Assembly (NCBI GenBank): GCA_900078375.1
Contig: FLQS01000046.1
Span: 1-46,441 of the forward strand
Source of the DNA: an uncultured Mycobacterium sp.
Lineage (GTDB): Bacteria > Actinomycetota > Actinomycetes > Mycobacteriales > Mycobacteriaceae
Reading direction: 5' to 3'
DNA length: 46,441 nt
Position 1 is the stretch's first letter, and each line of letters begins with the position of its first letter. The position numbers and the translations under genes were made by a program. This document shows positions 1 to 7,859 of the stretch, one piece after another. The notes beneath the pieces were generated by a model, which did not search any database, was not told the origin of the DNA, and saw nothing but the letters and a program-made list of their open reading frames with translations.

Positions 1-122
1 CCAACGCCCACGGCACCGTCACCGGTGCCGCCGGCGGTGTGCTGCTGCGCCCGTTTGCCCGCCTGATCTCCAAGGCTGGTGACAGCGTCACCACCTACGG
101 CCAACCCTGGAACATGAACTGA
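1..122 (+). CDS. mspA: MspA-family porin, C-terminal end (partial)
   Basis: Only the last 39 codons are in the window; the reading frame starts at base 3 and ends in TGA at 120-122. The encoded tail (NAHGTVTGAAGGVLLRPFAR, then ISKAGDSVTTYGQPWNMN) matches my memory of the MspA C-terminus nearly residue for residue. MspA porins are octameric channels in the mycobacterial outer membrane that admit small hydrophilic nutrients and metal ions. They are typical of fast-growing mycobacteria and absent from M. tuberculosis, so this fragment is the best taxonomic marker here. The start and signal peptide lie outside the window. Confidence 0.93.
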   Translation, partial: NAHGTVTGAAGGVLLRPFARLISKAGDSVTTYGQPWNMN

Positions 123-145
123 CAACGGGCATGCCGGCCACACCG

Positions 146-163
146 CTCAGCGATTTCTCAGCG
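146..163 (+). promoter_or_regulatory. Direct-repeat operator, OmpR-family type (site A)
   Basis: Two identical heptamers, CTCAGCG at 146-152 and 157-163, are separated by 4 bp (11-bp, one-helical-turn spacing). This is the arrangement used by OmpR/PhoB-type regulators such as mycobacterial PhoP. The same repeat occurs at 2566-2583 and 4550-4567. The site lies between the porin gene and the response regulator, about 225 bp upstream of the latter's start, so autoregulation is plausible but not shown. Confidence 0.6.
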
Positions 164-387
164 CACGGCTGGCATTGTGAGCACCGTCGGGAAGCGACGA
201 GTCGGGGCCGACCCGTCGCGTCTGGGTCGTAATAGCTCAGCCGATGGAGACCGGCGCGCCGCCGTGGAGATCCGTTGCGCTCTCGTTGACCCCGATGCGC
301 GGAAGCTTCACCCCTAGCGGTGGTGCGCCGGCCGTTCGGCATACTGGCACGATGCCATTGCCATGATCCAGTAGAGGGGCCGTCTGG

Positions 388-1077
388 GTGAAAATTCTGC
401 TCGTCGAAGACGAACCCCATGTCGCATCCAGCCTCAAACTCGGTTTGAGCGCCGAGGGATTCATCGTCGTCCATGCCGCGACCGGCACCGAGGGTTTGTG
501 GCAAGCGACCGAGAACCAGTTCGACGTGGTCGTGTTGGACATCATGGTGCCCGAATTGAGCGGCTACGAGGTGCTGCGTCGATTGCGCGCTCGCGGTGTC
601 TGGACACCGGTTCTGATGCTGACCGCCAAGGATGGCGAATACGACCAAGCCGACGCCTTTGACCTCGGCGCCGACGATTATCTTGTCAAACCGTTCTCCT
701 TCGTGGTCCTCGTCGCCCGGTTGCATGCCCTGGCTCGCCGCGGCGCGCCAGAACGACCGGTCGTGATGATGGCCGGCGATCTGACACTGGATCCGGTTCG
801 GCATGTGGTCGAGCGAGATGGCACACCGATTGACTTAAGCCCCAGAGAGTTCAGCTTGTTGGCGTATTTGATGCGCAATAGAGACGCGGTCTGCACCAAG
901 GCCGACATCCTGCATAACGTATGGGATCCACACTACGAAGGCCCGGACAACATCGTCGAGGTTTACGTACGCTACCTTCGTCGCAAGATCGACATCCCGT
1001 TCGGCACCAACACTATTGAGACAATTCGCGGGGTAGGTTACCGATTGGAATCGGGTGTGTACGCAAGCGGAACCTGA
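388..1077 (+). CDS. OmpR/PhoB-family two-component response regulator
   Basis: The 229-residue protein has an N-terminal receiver domain (about 1-115) and a C-terminal winged-helix DNA-binding domain (about 130-225). The receiver keeps the acidic pair E7/D8, phospho-acceptor D51 in VVLDIMVP, T79 and K101 in LVKPF. The C-terminal domain has the usual LSPREFSLLAYLMRN segment and ends in IETIRGVGYRLE. The start is GTG at 388, directly before the conserved KILLVEDEP. It converges with the kinase gene and overlaps its 3' end by 40 bp, an unusual layout because such pairs are usually in one operon. It is the likely reader of the three CTCAGCG repeats nearby; no M. tuberculosis orthologue is assigned with confidence. 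Confidence 0.93.
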   Translation: MKILLVEDEPHVASSLKLGLSAEGFIVVHAATGTEGLWQATENQFDVVVLDIMVPELSGYEVLRRLRARGVWTPVLMLTAKDGEYDQADAFDLGADDYLVKPFSFVVLVARLHALARRGAPERPVVMMAGDLTLDPVRHVVERDGTPIDLSPREFSLLAYLMRNRDAVCTKADILHNVWDPHYEGPDNIVEVYVRYLRRKIDIPFGTNTIETIRGVGYRLESGVYASGT

Positions 1078-2462
1078 ACCGTCACGACCGTTCCACCGCC
1101 TGGCCGGTCGGCGATGCTGATGTCACCGTCATGGGCCGCGACGATTTCCGCCACAATGGACAGGCCCAATCCGCTTCCGCCGCCACCGCGCGAGCGAGAG
1201 GTATCCAGGCGCACGAATCGGTCGAACACACGTTGACGATCAGCGACTGGGATTCCCCGACCGTCGTCGGCGACAGTCAAGATGGCTTGGCCATCCCTGC
1301 TGGTCACGGTCACGTCGATACGTGAAGTGGCGTGACGGGCCGCGTTGTCGAGCAAATTGCGCACTAACCGAGACAACGCAGGACCGTCGCCGCACAACTC
1401 GACCGGATCCGCGGCGATATGAACAGCATGCGGGCAACCGCGCCGCAGCCGAATCACTTCGCCGGTCGCGATCTCGTCGAGGCGGATCTGGTCGGGATGA
1501 AACGCGAGGCCACGCTCGTCGGCGCGAGCCAGGAGCAGCAGATCCTCAACCAGTGCGCGCATCCGCTGGGCCTCGGGAACCAAAGTGTCCCTAGCCAATT
1601 CGATATCAAGCAATTCTGGATGAGCCACCGCTACATCGAGCGCGGAGATGATCGCCGTCAACGGGCTGCGCAACTCATGGGAGGCGTCCCCCACAAACTG
1701 GCGCTGGGCTACATGGCCTGCTTCGATTCGATCCAGCATGTCGTTCATGGTTACGGCCAGCGCTGAGATCTCGTCTCGGCCCGGTGGTACCGGTACGCGC
1801 TCGGCCGACTCTGAGGAGCTGATCGCCGCGACCCGCGCGCGCATGGCGTCCACAGAGCCCAGAGACCGCCGCACCAGGCGATACGTCGCCGCGGCGGCTA
1901 CGGCGACGACCACCGGCGCGGCAAGCAACAGGAAAATCACTGCTGTACGTACGGTCGATTCCACCGCCTCGTCACCACCAGCGACCAACACAACGAACGA
2001 GCCCTTAGGTGTGCTGATCGATTGCGCGCTCACCCGCATGTCGCCGTCGGCAGACGCTGTCGGGCTCATCCCAGTACGCAGCCTGTCGCCCACCTGATCA
2101 AGAGGCACCAACGGGTTGTCAGAGATGCTGTCAGACCGGCGCAAAACTGTACCGTCGTGGGCGATGACCTGCACCGCATCGATGCGTTGGTCGGTTGCCA
2201 GCAGCGGGTCATCAAGATCGGCCGGCGCGTCTTCGATCAAGCCGGCAGAGACGTCACGGACCCTAGCGGCGGCGGCCGCATCCACTCCGGCGATCAACGT
2301 GCGGTAGAAGACCCCCGTCAATGCTGCCCCGGCCACGGCTAGCGCGACAAAAACCACAGCGCCTGCAATGAACGCCGATCGGGCCGCGATGCTCCAGTGC
2401 GGCAGCCGTAGACGAGACAGCAGCCGCGATAGTCCGGACTTCGACAAGGCTGCCTCGTTCAC
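1038..2462 (-). CDS. Sensor histidine kinase (HAMP, HisKA, HATPase)
   Basis: Membrane-bound sensor kinase, 474 residues from the GTG start at 2462; that start places a basic segment just before the first membrane helix. The order is TM1 (about 31-51), an extracytoplasmic sensing region of about 120 residues, TM2 (about 172-192), HAMP linker, HisKA with phospho-acceptor H262 in GDASHELRSPLTAI, then HATPase with N box (NLLDNAARHA), G1 (DDGRGIP) and a glycine-rich G2 (GGSGLGLSI). The sensing region is not recognisable, so the signal is unknown. The gene runs against the response regulator and shares 40 bp with it at the 3' ends, so transcription of one is antisense to the end of the other. Its 5' end faces the small membrane gene across an intergenic region with operator site B. 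Confidence 0.92.
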   Translation of the reverse strand: MNEAALSKSGLSRLLSRLRLPHWSIAARSAFIAGAVVFVALAVAGAALTGVFYRTLIAGVDAAAAARVRDVSAGLIEDAPADLDDPLLATDQRIDAVQVIAHDGTVLRRSDSISDNPLVPLDQVGDRLRTGMSPTASADGDMRVSAQSISTPKGSFVVLVAGGDEAVESTVRTAVIFLLLAAPVVVAVAAAATYRLVRRSLGSVDAMRARVAAISSSESAERVPVPPGRDEISALAVTMNDMLDRIEAGHVAQRQFVGDASHELRSPLTAIISALDVAVAHPELLDIELARDTLVPEAQRMRALVEDLLLLARADERGLAFHPDQIRLDEIATGEVIRLRRGCPHAVHIAADPVELCGDGPALSRLVRNLLDNAARHATSRIDVTVTSRDGQAILTVADDGRGIPVADRQRVFDRFVRLDTSRSRGGGGSGLGLSIVAEIVAAHDGDISIADRPGGGTVVTVQVPLAYTPDSNR

Positions 2463-2554
2463 CCCATTACTGTGCAGCAATCTCGGACAATCAGGGGCGC
2501 GACAAACTACTCGGTCTCGCTCCCAGCTGATACCCATCAAGCATCACAGTGACT

Positions 2555-2583
2555 CCCAGCTAAGCCTCAGCGTCGCCTCAGGG
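2555..2583 (+). promoter_or_regulatory. Direct-repeat operator, three half-sites (site B)
   Basis: CTCAGCG at 2566-2572 and CTCAGGG at 2577-2583 have the same 4-bp spacer as sites A and C. A weaker third copy, CCCAGCT, sits another 11 bp upstream at 2555-2561. The site ends 22 bp before the GTG at 2605, almost the same distance as site C from its gene (23 bp). It lies in the divergent region between the kinase and the small membrane protein and could serve both. Confidence 0.58.
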
Positions 2584-2604
2584 CACCGCGAGCACACTTC
2601 CGCT

Positions 2605-2910
2605 GTGTCCAACAACGACATGCCATTGAGTGACAGCCTCGCTCGCGCGCGGGGAATCGCCGTCGTCATAGGTCTCGGCGCCGTCGTTGCGGCGTTTGTA
2701 CTCACGATGATCCAGCGTGACGACAGTCCCGGCGCCGCCGACCTTCCCGTCGCCGGATCGGGTAGCGCACCGGTGAATACCAGCTATGCGCCGCCTGTCG
2801 AGGGCGACATGACCGGTATGAATTTGGGTGCCACGGTGATTGATACGACGACGCCGCCCACGGCGTTACCGACCTCCATCGCCGTCCCAGCGATCAAAGC
2901 CGGCCATTGA
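2605..2910 (+). CDS. Small membrane-anchored protein, unknown function
   Basis: A 101-residue protein with one hydrophobic helix near the N-terminus (ARGIAVVIGLGAVVAAFVLT) followed by an acidic, proline/threonine-rich extracytoplasmic tail. I do not recognise a family. GTG 2605 was chosen because it lies 22 bp after operator B and leaves a short N-terminus before the helix; ATG 2620 is the alternative. Its stop overlaps the TTG start of the next gene, so the two are likely co-transcribed and translationally coupled. Position suggests it belongs to the regulon of the adjacent two-component system. Confidence 0.65.
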   Translation: MSNNDMPLSDSLARARGIAVVIGLGAVVAAFVLTMIQRDDSPGAADLPVAGSGSAPVNTSYAPPVEGDMTGMNLGATVIDTTTPPTALPTSIAVPAIKAGH

Positions 2911-3326
2911 CAGCCACCCGGTCAAGGGCACGCAAGCGAGCGATCCGCGCGGCAAGTATCGTTCTGGCGGCCACAGCCTCGCTCCTCACTGGCCTTGCCG
3001 TCGCACACGCATCACCCTCTGTCGTCGGCCAGAAGTACAGCGACGCAAGCTCGACGCTGTCCTCGGCGGGCTACACACCCGTGGTGTCTGTCACGGTAGG
3101 TGACCATCTCCATTGGCCCAACTGTTTGGTTGTCCATCAGCAGGACCGCACCGCCCAACCCCCGCCCAACAGTGGTGGCTCGGGAACCAAGCAGACGTTG
3201 GTGTCCTTAAACTGCGACGCCGCGGTGGCCTCCGCGACTTCGCCTGGCAACTCCCTTGGCAGCCCAGAAGGGCGGGCTGCCAAGGTGGCCGAACAGCAGG
3301 CAGCACAACAAGCCGCTGCCCAATAG
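2907..3326 (+). CDS. Secreted PASTA-like small protein
   Basis: A 139-residue protein with a twin-basic N-terminus, a hydrophobic segment and a signal cleavage motif AHA-S near residue 36. After it comes one PASTA-like repeat (VVGQKYSDASSTLSSAGYTP), a Cys-containing stretch and a Gln/Ala-rich C-terminus. PASTA domains bind peptidoglycan or beta-lactams in kinases and penicillin-binding proteins; small free-standing secreted versions are common in mycobacteria and mostly uncharacterised. The start is TTG 2907, overlapping the previous stop, which implies coupling. It probably works in the cell envelope; its exact role is unknown. Confidence 0.72.
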   Translation: MTATRSRARKRAIRAASIVLAATASLLTGLAVAHASPSVVGQKYSDASSTLSSAGYTPVVSVTVGDHLHWPNCLVVHQQDRTAQPPPNSGGSGTKQTLVSLNCDAAVASATSPGNSLGSPEGRAAKVAEQQAAQQAAAQ

Positions 3327-3645
3327 AGCGAACCCAGCCAAATCGCTGAGTCAGCTTGAGTCGGCCTTCCGCGACTTCCCCCGGGAATGGCCGACCTTCG
3401 GAAGGCGACTTCTGGCGAGCCGGATCGACCATTTCAAGGTGTGCGTTCGCATTCACATCCATGATCGTGTTCGATTCGCCGCCAACGTGGTTGAGATGAT
3501 GGGCACATCGGGTCATCAGTCGGAGTCACCGGCGCTGGTCAGCCGACGCTGAAGTGTCACGACATCCCACCGCCGGGACAAACTGCGTCGTTCGCGCAGA
3601 AACCGCTTGCCTTTTGCTCGATACGAAGCCCACCAATAGTGGTGA
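3327..3645. other. Intergenic region, no supported gene
   Basis: The 319 bp between the PASTA-like gene and the convergent ZIP transporter gene hold no open frame with convincing coding character and no RNA gene that I can see. It is probably a termination region between convergent genes. Confidence 0.5.
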
Positions 3646-4458
3646 TCAGGCGCCCGCGGCGGTGATGATCGCGTCAGTGGCGAATCCTGCTACGACCCCA
3701 AGGAACACTCCCCAGGTGGTGACCACCTTGAGATCGGCACTGCGGGCGACGGCGAGTAACTCGATGACCACATAGAGGATCGAGCCCGCAGCCAAGCCCA
3801 GAAACGCCACCGACACTGTTTCGCTGACGAAACGCTGTCCCACAAGCGTGCCCACAAACGTGGGCCCACCGCCGATGAGGCCCAACAGCGCCAAAAACCC
3901 CCACGACGGCCGTTGCCCGGTCAGGGGAGCAACAATACCGAACCCTTCAGTCGCGTTGTGCAGCGCGAAGCCGATTACCAGCAGTATCGCCAGAGACAAT
4001 TCACCCACTGCCGCCGAGTTGCCAATCGCCAAGCCCTCGGCGAAGTTGTGCAGCCCGATGCCGCTGGCGATCATCAACGCCAGCCGCCGCGCAGGCACCG
4101 CGGGCGTTGCGCCGATTTTGTCCGTTGTCGCCGTTCGGATTCCGGGACCCGCAGCCGTGCTTCGGCTTCGGAAGCTGTCCAACCACACCAAGCCCAATAG
4201 GCCAACGCCGAAAGTCGTCGCGAGCAGGGTGCCGATCACGAGCGCATCGGTGATCTGGCTCGCTGCGAGCGCCCGATCCACTGGTTCCCAGGCATGGGCC
4301 AGCACGTCCCACAACAGGAAGACGAGAATGCCGATCGCAACCGCATTGAGCGCAGCCTTCAATTTGGGCATCGGTGCACGCAACCGCCCGATTGGCAGAC
4401 CGAGAAAAATGGTGAACCCAGCAAAGGCGCCGAGCAGGGCAATCTGACTGGCTGACAT
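3646..4458 (-). CDS. ZIP-family divalent metal transporter
   Basis: A 270-residue integral membrane protein with about eight hydrophobic segments. The two ZIP signature helices are visible: GIGLHNFAEGLAIG and GFALHNATEGFGI, whose His and Glu residues form the binuclear metal site in characterised ZIP proteins. A variable cytoplasmic loop (about 108-125) precedes the first. The family moves zinc, iron or manganese inward. An IdeR/DtxR-like box lies 43-61 bp upstream of the start, so control by iron or manganese is inferred. Specificity cannot be decided from sequence. Confidence 0.88.
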   Translation of the reverse strand: MSASQIALLGAFAGFTIFLGLPIGRLRAPMPKLKAALNAVAIGILVFLLWDVLAHAWEPVDRALAASQITDALVIGTLLATTFGVGLLGLVWLDSFRSRSTAAGPGIRTATTDKIGATPAVPARRLALMIASGIGLHNFAEGLAIGNSAAVGELSLAILLVIGFALHNATEGFGIVAPLTGQRPSWGFLALLGLIGGGPTFVGTLVGQRFVSETVSVAFLGLAAGSILYVVIELLAVARSADLKVVTTWGVFLGVVAGFATDAIITAAGA

Positions 4459-4500
4459 GATCCTCGCTTACTACGGTCGTACCGACTGTCTGACAATAAC

Positions 4501-4519
4501 AATGGTGAGCCTCACCTAA
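4501..4519 (-). promoter_or_regulatory. IdeR/DtxR-like iron box upstream of the ZIP gene
   Basis: Read on the minus strand the 19-mer is TTAGGTGAGGCTCACCATT. It matches 14 of 19 positions of the mycobacterial iron box TTAGGTTAGGCTAACCTAA as I recall it, including the complete first half TTAGGT. It lies between the ZIP transporter (start 4458) and the divergent membrane-protein gene, so metal-dependent repression of the transporter is a reasonable inference. An MntR-type regulator is an alternative. Confidence 0.55.
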
Positions 4520-4549
4520 GCAGATAGGTCTGCGGCCGTGCCACTGCCT

Positions 4550-4567
4550 CTCAGCGTGTACTCAGCG
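4550..4567 (+). promoter_or_regulatory. Direct-repeat operator, OmpR-family type (site C)
   Basis: CTCAGCG at 4550-4556 and again at 4561-4567 with a 4-bp spacer, identical to site A except in the spacer. It ends 23 bp before the GTG at 4590, and a possible -10 (TACCTA, 4573-4578) lies just downstream, so the site would overlap the -35 position as for a class II activator. Confidence 0.6.
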
Positions 4568-4589
4568 AGCGCTACCTACGGTTCGTGTC

Positions 4590-5855
4590 GTGACAGAAAC
4601 GGCCAATACCGCTATTACGACGACCGGGCGCAACCTTCTCAGCAAGGTTCCCGAAGTCACTGTGTGGTTCTGGGTCATCAAGATCCTCTGCACCACAGTC
4701 GGTGAAAGCTTCGCCGACTGGATCAACATGACGCTCGGCGTCGGGCTGATCGCGACCGCGCTGATCTTCACCGCAGTCCTCGGGTTGGTCTTGGCCTGGC
4801 AGCTCAGTCGGCGCCGCTACGTCCCGTTCGTGTATTGGCTCGCCGTCGTGGTGCTCTCGGTGACCGGTACCCTCTACACCGACATCCTCACCGACCAGTT
4901 CGGTGTCCCACTTGCCCTGAGCACCAGCGCCTTTGCCCTGACCTTGGGCGTCGTGTTCGCCCTCTGGTATTCGCGAGAACGGACGCTCTCGATACACAGC
5001 ATCGTGAGTTTGCCTAGAGAGTTGTTCTACTGGCTCGCGGTTCTGGTCACCTTCGCCCTTGGGACGGCGGCGGGCGACTGGACACTGGAACTCACCGGCT
5101 GGAGCCCAGGCATGTCGGTGCTCCTACCCGCCAGTCTGATCGTCGTGATCGCCATCGGCTGGCGCATGGGTGCAAACGCGGTGTTGTCCTTCTGGCTCGC
5201 CTACATCCTCACCCGTCCACTGGGTGCCAATCTCGGTGACTGGTTGGCGTCGCCCTGGTCGCAGGGCGGCCTTGGAATCGGCACCGCCGTCACCAGCGTC
5301 GTCTTTCTGGCTGCGATCCTTGCGATCGTCGGCTACCTCACTTTCAGCCGCAGCGACGTACTAGAGGATTACGACCGCAGCCATGCTCCCCTCGTCACCA
5401 CTACCCCCCGTCGCGAACGCGTCCTACTCGGCTACTACCTGGTTGCCGCGGCGGTGACCGTCGCAGTTCTGGCCTGGGCCGGTATGCGGCCTCATGAGGC
5501 CGCCAACAATGAAGAAGAGCCAGACGGTCCGGTGGCGAGTGCGCAGGCACTGCCAGGAAACGCTGGCCCGGCTGGTGCCCACTTCCCGCCGTCCGAGATC
5601 GGTCGACTCCGCCAGATCGTGGACGACACCCTTGCCAAAGTCAGGGCCGGCGACCAAAGCGAGGCCAAGAGCCAAATCGCCGAACTGGAAACCGTCTGGG
5701 ACGCTGACGAATCCACGTTGCGGCCGATGGACGAAACCGCATGGCACCAGCTCGACAGTCAGATTGACAGCGCCTTACATGCCGTGCGTGCCAACAGTCC
5801 AGACGTCGCGATCGAAATTCACAGCTTGACGACGCTTTCCCATTCACTGCGCTGA
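4590..5855 (+). CDS. COG4705-type repeated membrane protein
   Basis: A 421-residue polytopic membrane protein. The N-terminal 270 residues contain a repeated unit of two helices beginning with a motif like VPEVTVWFWVIKILCTTVGES...DW, related again around PRELFYWLAVLVTFALGTAAGDW and in the ANLGDW segment. This pattern matches the COG4705 family, membrane-anchored proteins of unknown function often found near two-component systems. After a last hydrophobic segment (about 278-298) the C-terminus is a soluble, charged alpha-helical domain (about 330-421), an extension I do not associate with the core family. Operator site C just upstream makes it a likely target of the adjacent response regulator. 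GTG 4590 is the first start after the promoter. Confidence 0.75.
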   Translation: MTETANTAITTTGRNLLSKVPEVTVWFWVIKILCTTVGESFADWINMTLGVGLIATALIFTAVLGLVLAWQLSRRRYVPFVYWLAVVVLSVTGTLYTDILTDQFGVPLALSTSAFALTLGVVFALWYSRERTLSIHSIVSLPRELFYWLAVLVTFALGTAAGDWTLELTGWSPGMSVLLPASLIVVIAIGWRMGANAVLSFWLAYILTRPLGANLGDWLASPWSQGGLGIGTAVTSVVFLAAILAIVGYLTFSRSDVLEDYDRSHAPLVTTTPRRERVLLGYYLVAAAVTVAVLAWAGMRPHEAANNEEEPDGPVASAQALPGNAGPAGAHFPPSEIGRLRQIVDDTLAKVRAGDQSEAKSQIAELETVWDADESTLRPMDETAWHQLDSQIDSALHAVRANSPDVAIEIHSLTTLSHSLR

Positions 5856-5911
5856 CGTGACCCCTCGTCCGCTCAGGGCGGCGTTGGCCAGTCGCTGCTG
5901 AAGTGGTTCCC

Positions 5912-6733
5912 TCAGGTTGCTGCGCCGGCCGCTGATCGCCGGCGTCGGAGAGACAGTCGCAGCCGCGACGGGCCGGGAGTGCGGCTGGTGCGGGTGATTG
6001 TGCCCCTGGCGATCAGCTCGAGCGTGATGGCGACCGCGCACGTCTGTGACAGCAGTATGGACAGCAGGATCAGTATCTGGACGGCGCCGGCCTGCGCTGC
6101 CGACCCGGTGCTGAGCAGCACGCCGACGAAGGCGCCGGGAAGTGTGACCAAACCCACCGTCCTGGTTTGGTCGAGGTTCGGTAGGAGTGCGTCGGCAGCA
6201 GTAAGGCCGATCATTTCCATCCGTGCGAGCCGGTCGCTGAATCCCAGGCTGAGCAACGCCTCAACCTCCCCGGCGCGGCTACCGAGGGTGTCGAGTGCCC
6301 GCCGTGCCGCGACCGAGATGGCGGTCATGGTGCTGCCCAGCAGGATTCCGACGATGGGCACGATAGCGACTCCGGTCATCGGCACAAGCCCGGACGCAAG
6401 CAGCAGTGGCACCACCGACATCATGCCTGTCGCGAGTGCGACCGCGAGGAGCCAGGAACGGTTGGATTGGCTGCGACGTGCCGCCGTGACCGTTGCGGCG
6501 ACGAACATGACGCCCAGCACTACAAGCGACGTCCACAGGTTGCTCAGCGCCGCAGTCAGAACGGCGGCGACGGCGGCAAGCTGCAGCACAGCGCGCACCG
6601 CCGCACGCGGCACGGTCCACGCCGAGCCGAGTGCGGTCGACCAGTAGACGGCTGCGGCGGCAAGCACCATCACCACGCAGATGACGATGAGGGTCGGGCT
6701 AAGGATGTGTTGCGACAGCTGCACTCTGTTCAT
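5912..6733 (-). CDS. fetB: FetB-like (UPF0014) ABC transporter permease
   Basis: A 273-residue membrane protein with about seven helices and the conserved UPF0014 block PIVGILLGSTMTAISVAARR, followed by the EVEALLSLGFSDRLA and ALLPNLDQTRTVGLVTLPGAFVG segments. In E. coli FetB pairs with the ATPase FetA to export iron and relieve oxidative stress. No ATPase gene lies next to it here, so the partner must be elsewhere. A GTGACAA direct repeat with 4-bp spacer lies about 100 bp upstream. The basic, low-complexity C-terminus is probably cytoplasmic. Confidence 0.83.
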   Translation of the reverse strand: MNRVQLSQHILSPTLIVICVVMVLAAAAVYWSTALGSAWTVPRAAVRAVLQLAAVAAVLTAALSNLWTSLVVLGVMFVAATVTAARRSQSNRSWLLAVALATGMMSVVPLLLASGLVPMTGVAIVPIVGILLGSTMTAISVAARRALDTLGSRAGEVEALLSLGFSDRLARMEMIGLTAADALLPNLDQTRTVGLVTLPGAFVGVLLSTGSAAQAGAVQILILLSILLSQTCAVAITLELIARGTITRTSRTPGPSRLRLSLRRRRSAAGAAT

Positions 6734-7220
6734 ACTCCCGCAGACGAGATAGTCGCGATTGTTGGCCGGCGCGGGTCAGTGCACTTCGCCGTCGGGGGTG
6801 GTTCAGGGTAGTCATCGATGACGGGAGGCTTGTCACGGCGTTGTCACAACTCATACGCGACGCGCAGAAATGGGAAGACACATGCTGCGACCGTCAGGCC
6901 AGGTCACGGATCTGTCAGGCATGTTGCGACAGCGCTGGCAATGCCCACTGTAAATCCGCGGGCTCCCAGAGAGCGGAAATCAATGAGGTGGGCGAAATGG
7001 ATTGGCCTCTAACGGTATCCCTACCTGTCAACCTTGCTGACGGGGTCAAATTCTTATGCCCTAACTGCCCTCATGTGTTTCCTTCCCCGAATGCGGTGAT
7101 CCTGTCCGCCATTATGGGCCGTGCTATCCGATCTACAGAACGGATTTTCAATCGCAGTTGTCAAAACGGCTCGTCCGAGCAAGGCAGGGCTGAGTTTGTT
7201 GAAGAATAGGCGGCTGAGCG
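6734..7220. other. Upstream region of the fetB-like gene; no supported gene
   Basis: These 487 bp hold the fetB promoter side, the TTGTCAC direct repeat at 6830-6847, and otherwise only short frames without convincing coding character. Local base composition is somewhat more AT-rich than the neighbours, as often seen at the edge of acquired DNA. No RNA gene is apparent. Confidence 0.4.
6830..6847 (-). promoter_or_regulatory. Direct repeat TTGTCAC-N4-TTGTCAC upstream of fetB
   Basis: Two perfect 7-bp copies at 6830-6836 and 6841-6847 with 11-bp spacing, that is GTGACAA repeats in the orientation of the fetB-like gene. The spacing is that of an OmpR-family site, but the sequence differs from the CTCAGCG sites. 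It resembles the GTCAC-based motifs reported for MtrA/PhoP-type mycobacterial regulators. It lies about 97 bp upstream of the start. Confidence 0.45.
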
Positions 7221-7859
7221 CTAACCCGGCGGCTGTGCCAGCCGGGTCAATAGGGTGTGTGCAGACGTCGAGTCGTTGGCGGCACGCCACAGACGATGGT
7301 CGATCGGTAGGTGCCGCAAAGCGGCTCGAACCGCGCGACGGTCATCAGGGCGCGCCTGGCTGATGACCGCTCGGGGATCATGGAGTGCCACTTCCGCCAA
7401 CGCAATTAGGTCCTGGGCATGGCGTTCGGAATCGCGACGATCGACAACCCATGCGCGGGCCTTGGCTACCAAGGCGCCGAGGATGGTCGGGCGGCGGACG
7501 TAGCCCACTTGCTCGTTGAGGCGGATCGCCAGCCGCTCGGCCCGAGTGAGCGCCTGATTTCCGCCGTCGGCTGGCAGTCCCGGCTGGCCCGATCCTGTTG
7601 TTGGGTAACGCCTCTGGCGATCGAGACCTTCAGGGATCATCACGTCAATCGCTGTCCTATTCCGGACGAAGCGGTAGCCATAGCCGTCGCTGGTCGATTG
7701 CTCGGTGAATCCGTTGCTCGTCAGGTAGGTTGTGGTGCTGCGCAACGCACCACGGCTTGTCCATACACCTACCACCATGTCACCGTCGTCGGTCGGGCGG
7801 TGTGCGGTGCGCCCGTGTTCAGCCAAGTGCGGCAGGGTCATCTGTCCGCCCACTAGCAC
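7221..7859 (-). CDS. Nucleotidyltransferase-like protein, N-terminus probably lost
   Basis: A 212-residue frame beginning with LVGGQMTLPHLAEHGR, which resembles the opening of the AbiEii/AbiGii-type nucleotidyltransferase fold. That fold includes toxins that modify tRNA and other transferases. The rest has a conserved-looking middle (RRPTILGALVAKARAW) and a helical C-terminus. Upstream the frame continues as DPPPW but reaches a stop with no start codon, so the usual 15-25 residues before LVGG are missing. GTG 7859 is the only available start. No cognate antitoxin gene is next to it. The gene is either truncated or starts unusually late; family assignment is tentative. Confidence 0.5.
   Translation of the reverse strand: MLVGGQMTLPHLAEHGRTAHRPTDDGDMVVGVWTSRGALRSTTTYLTSNGFTEQSTSDGYGYRFVRNRTAIDVMIPEGLDRQRRYPTTGSGQPGLPADGGNQALTRAERLAIRLNEQVGYVRRPTILGALVAKARAWVVDRRDSERHAQDLIALAEVALHDPRAVISQARPDDRRAVRAALRHLPIDHRLWRAANDSTSAHTLLTRLAQPPG

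Noticed and set aside
1131..2342. Plus-strand frames opposite the histidine kinase
   Set aside because: These are shadows of the kinase reading frame, with no start signals and biased composition.
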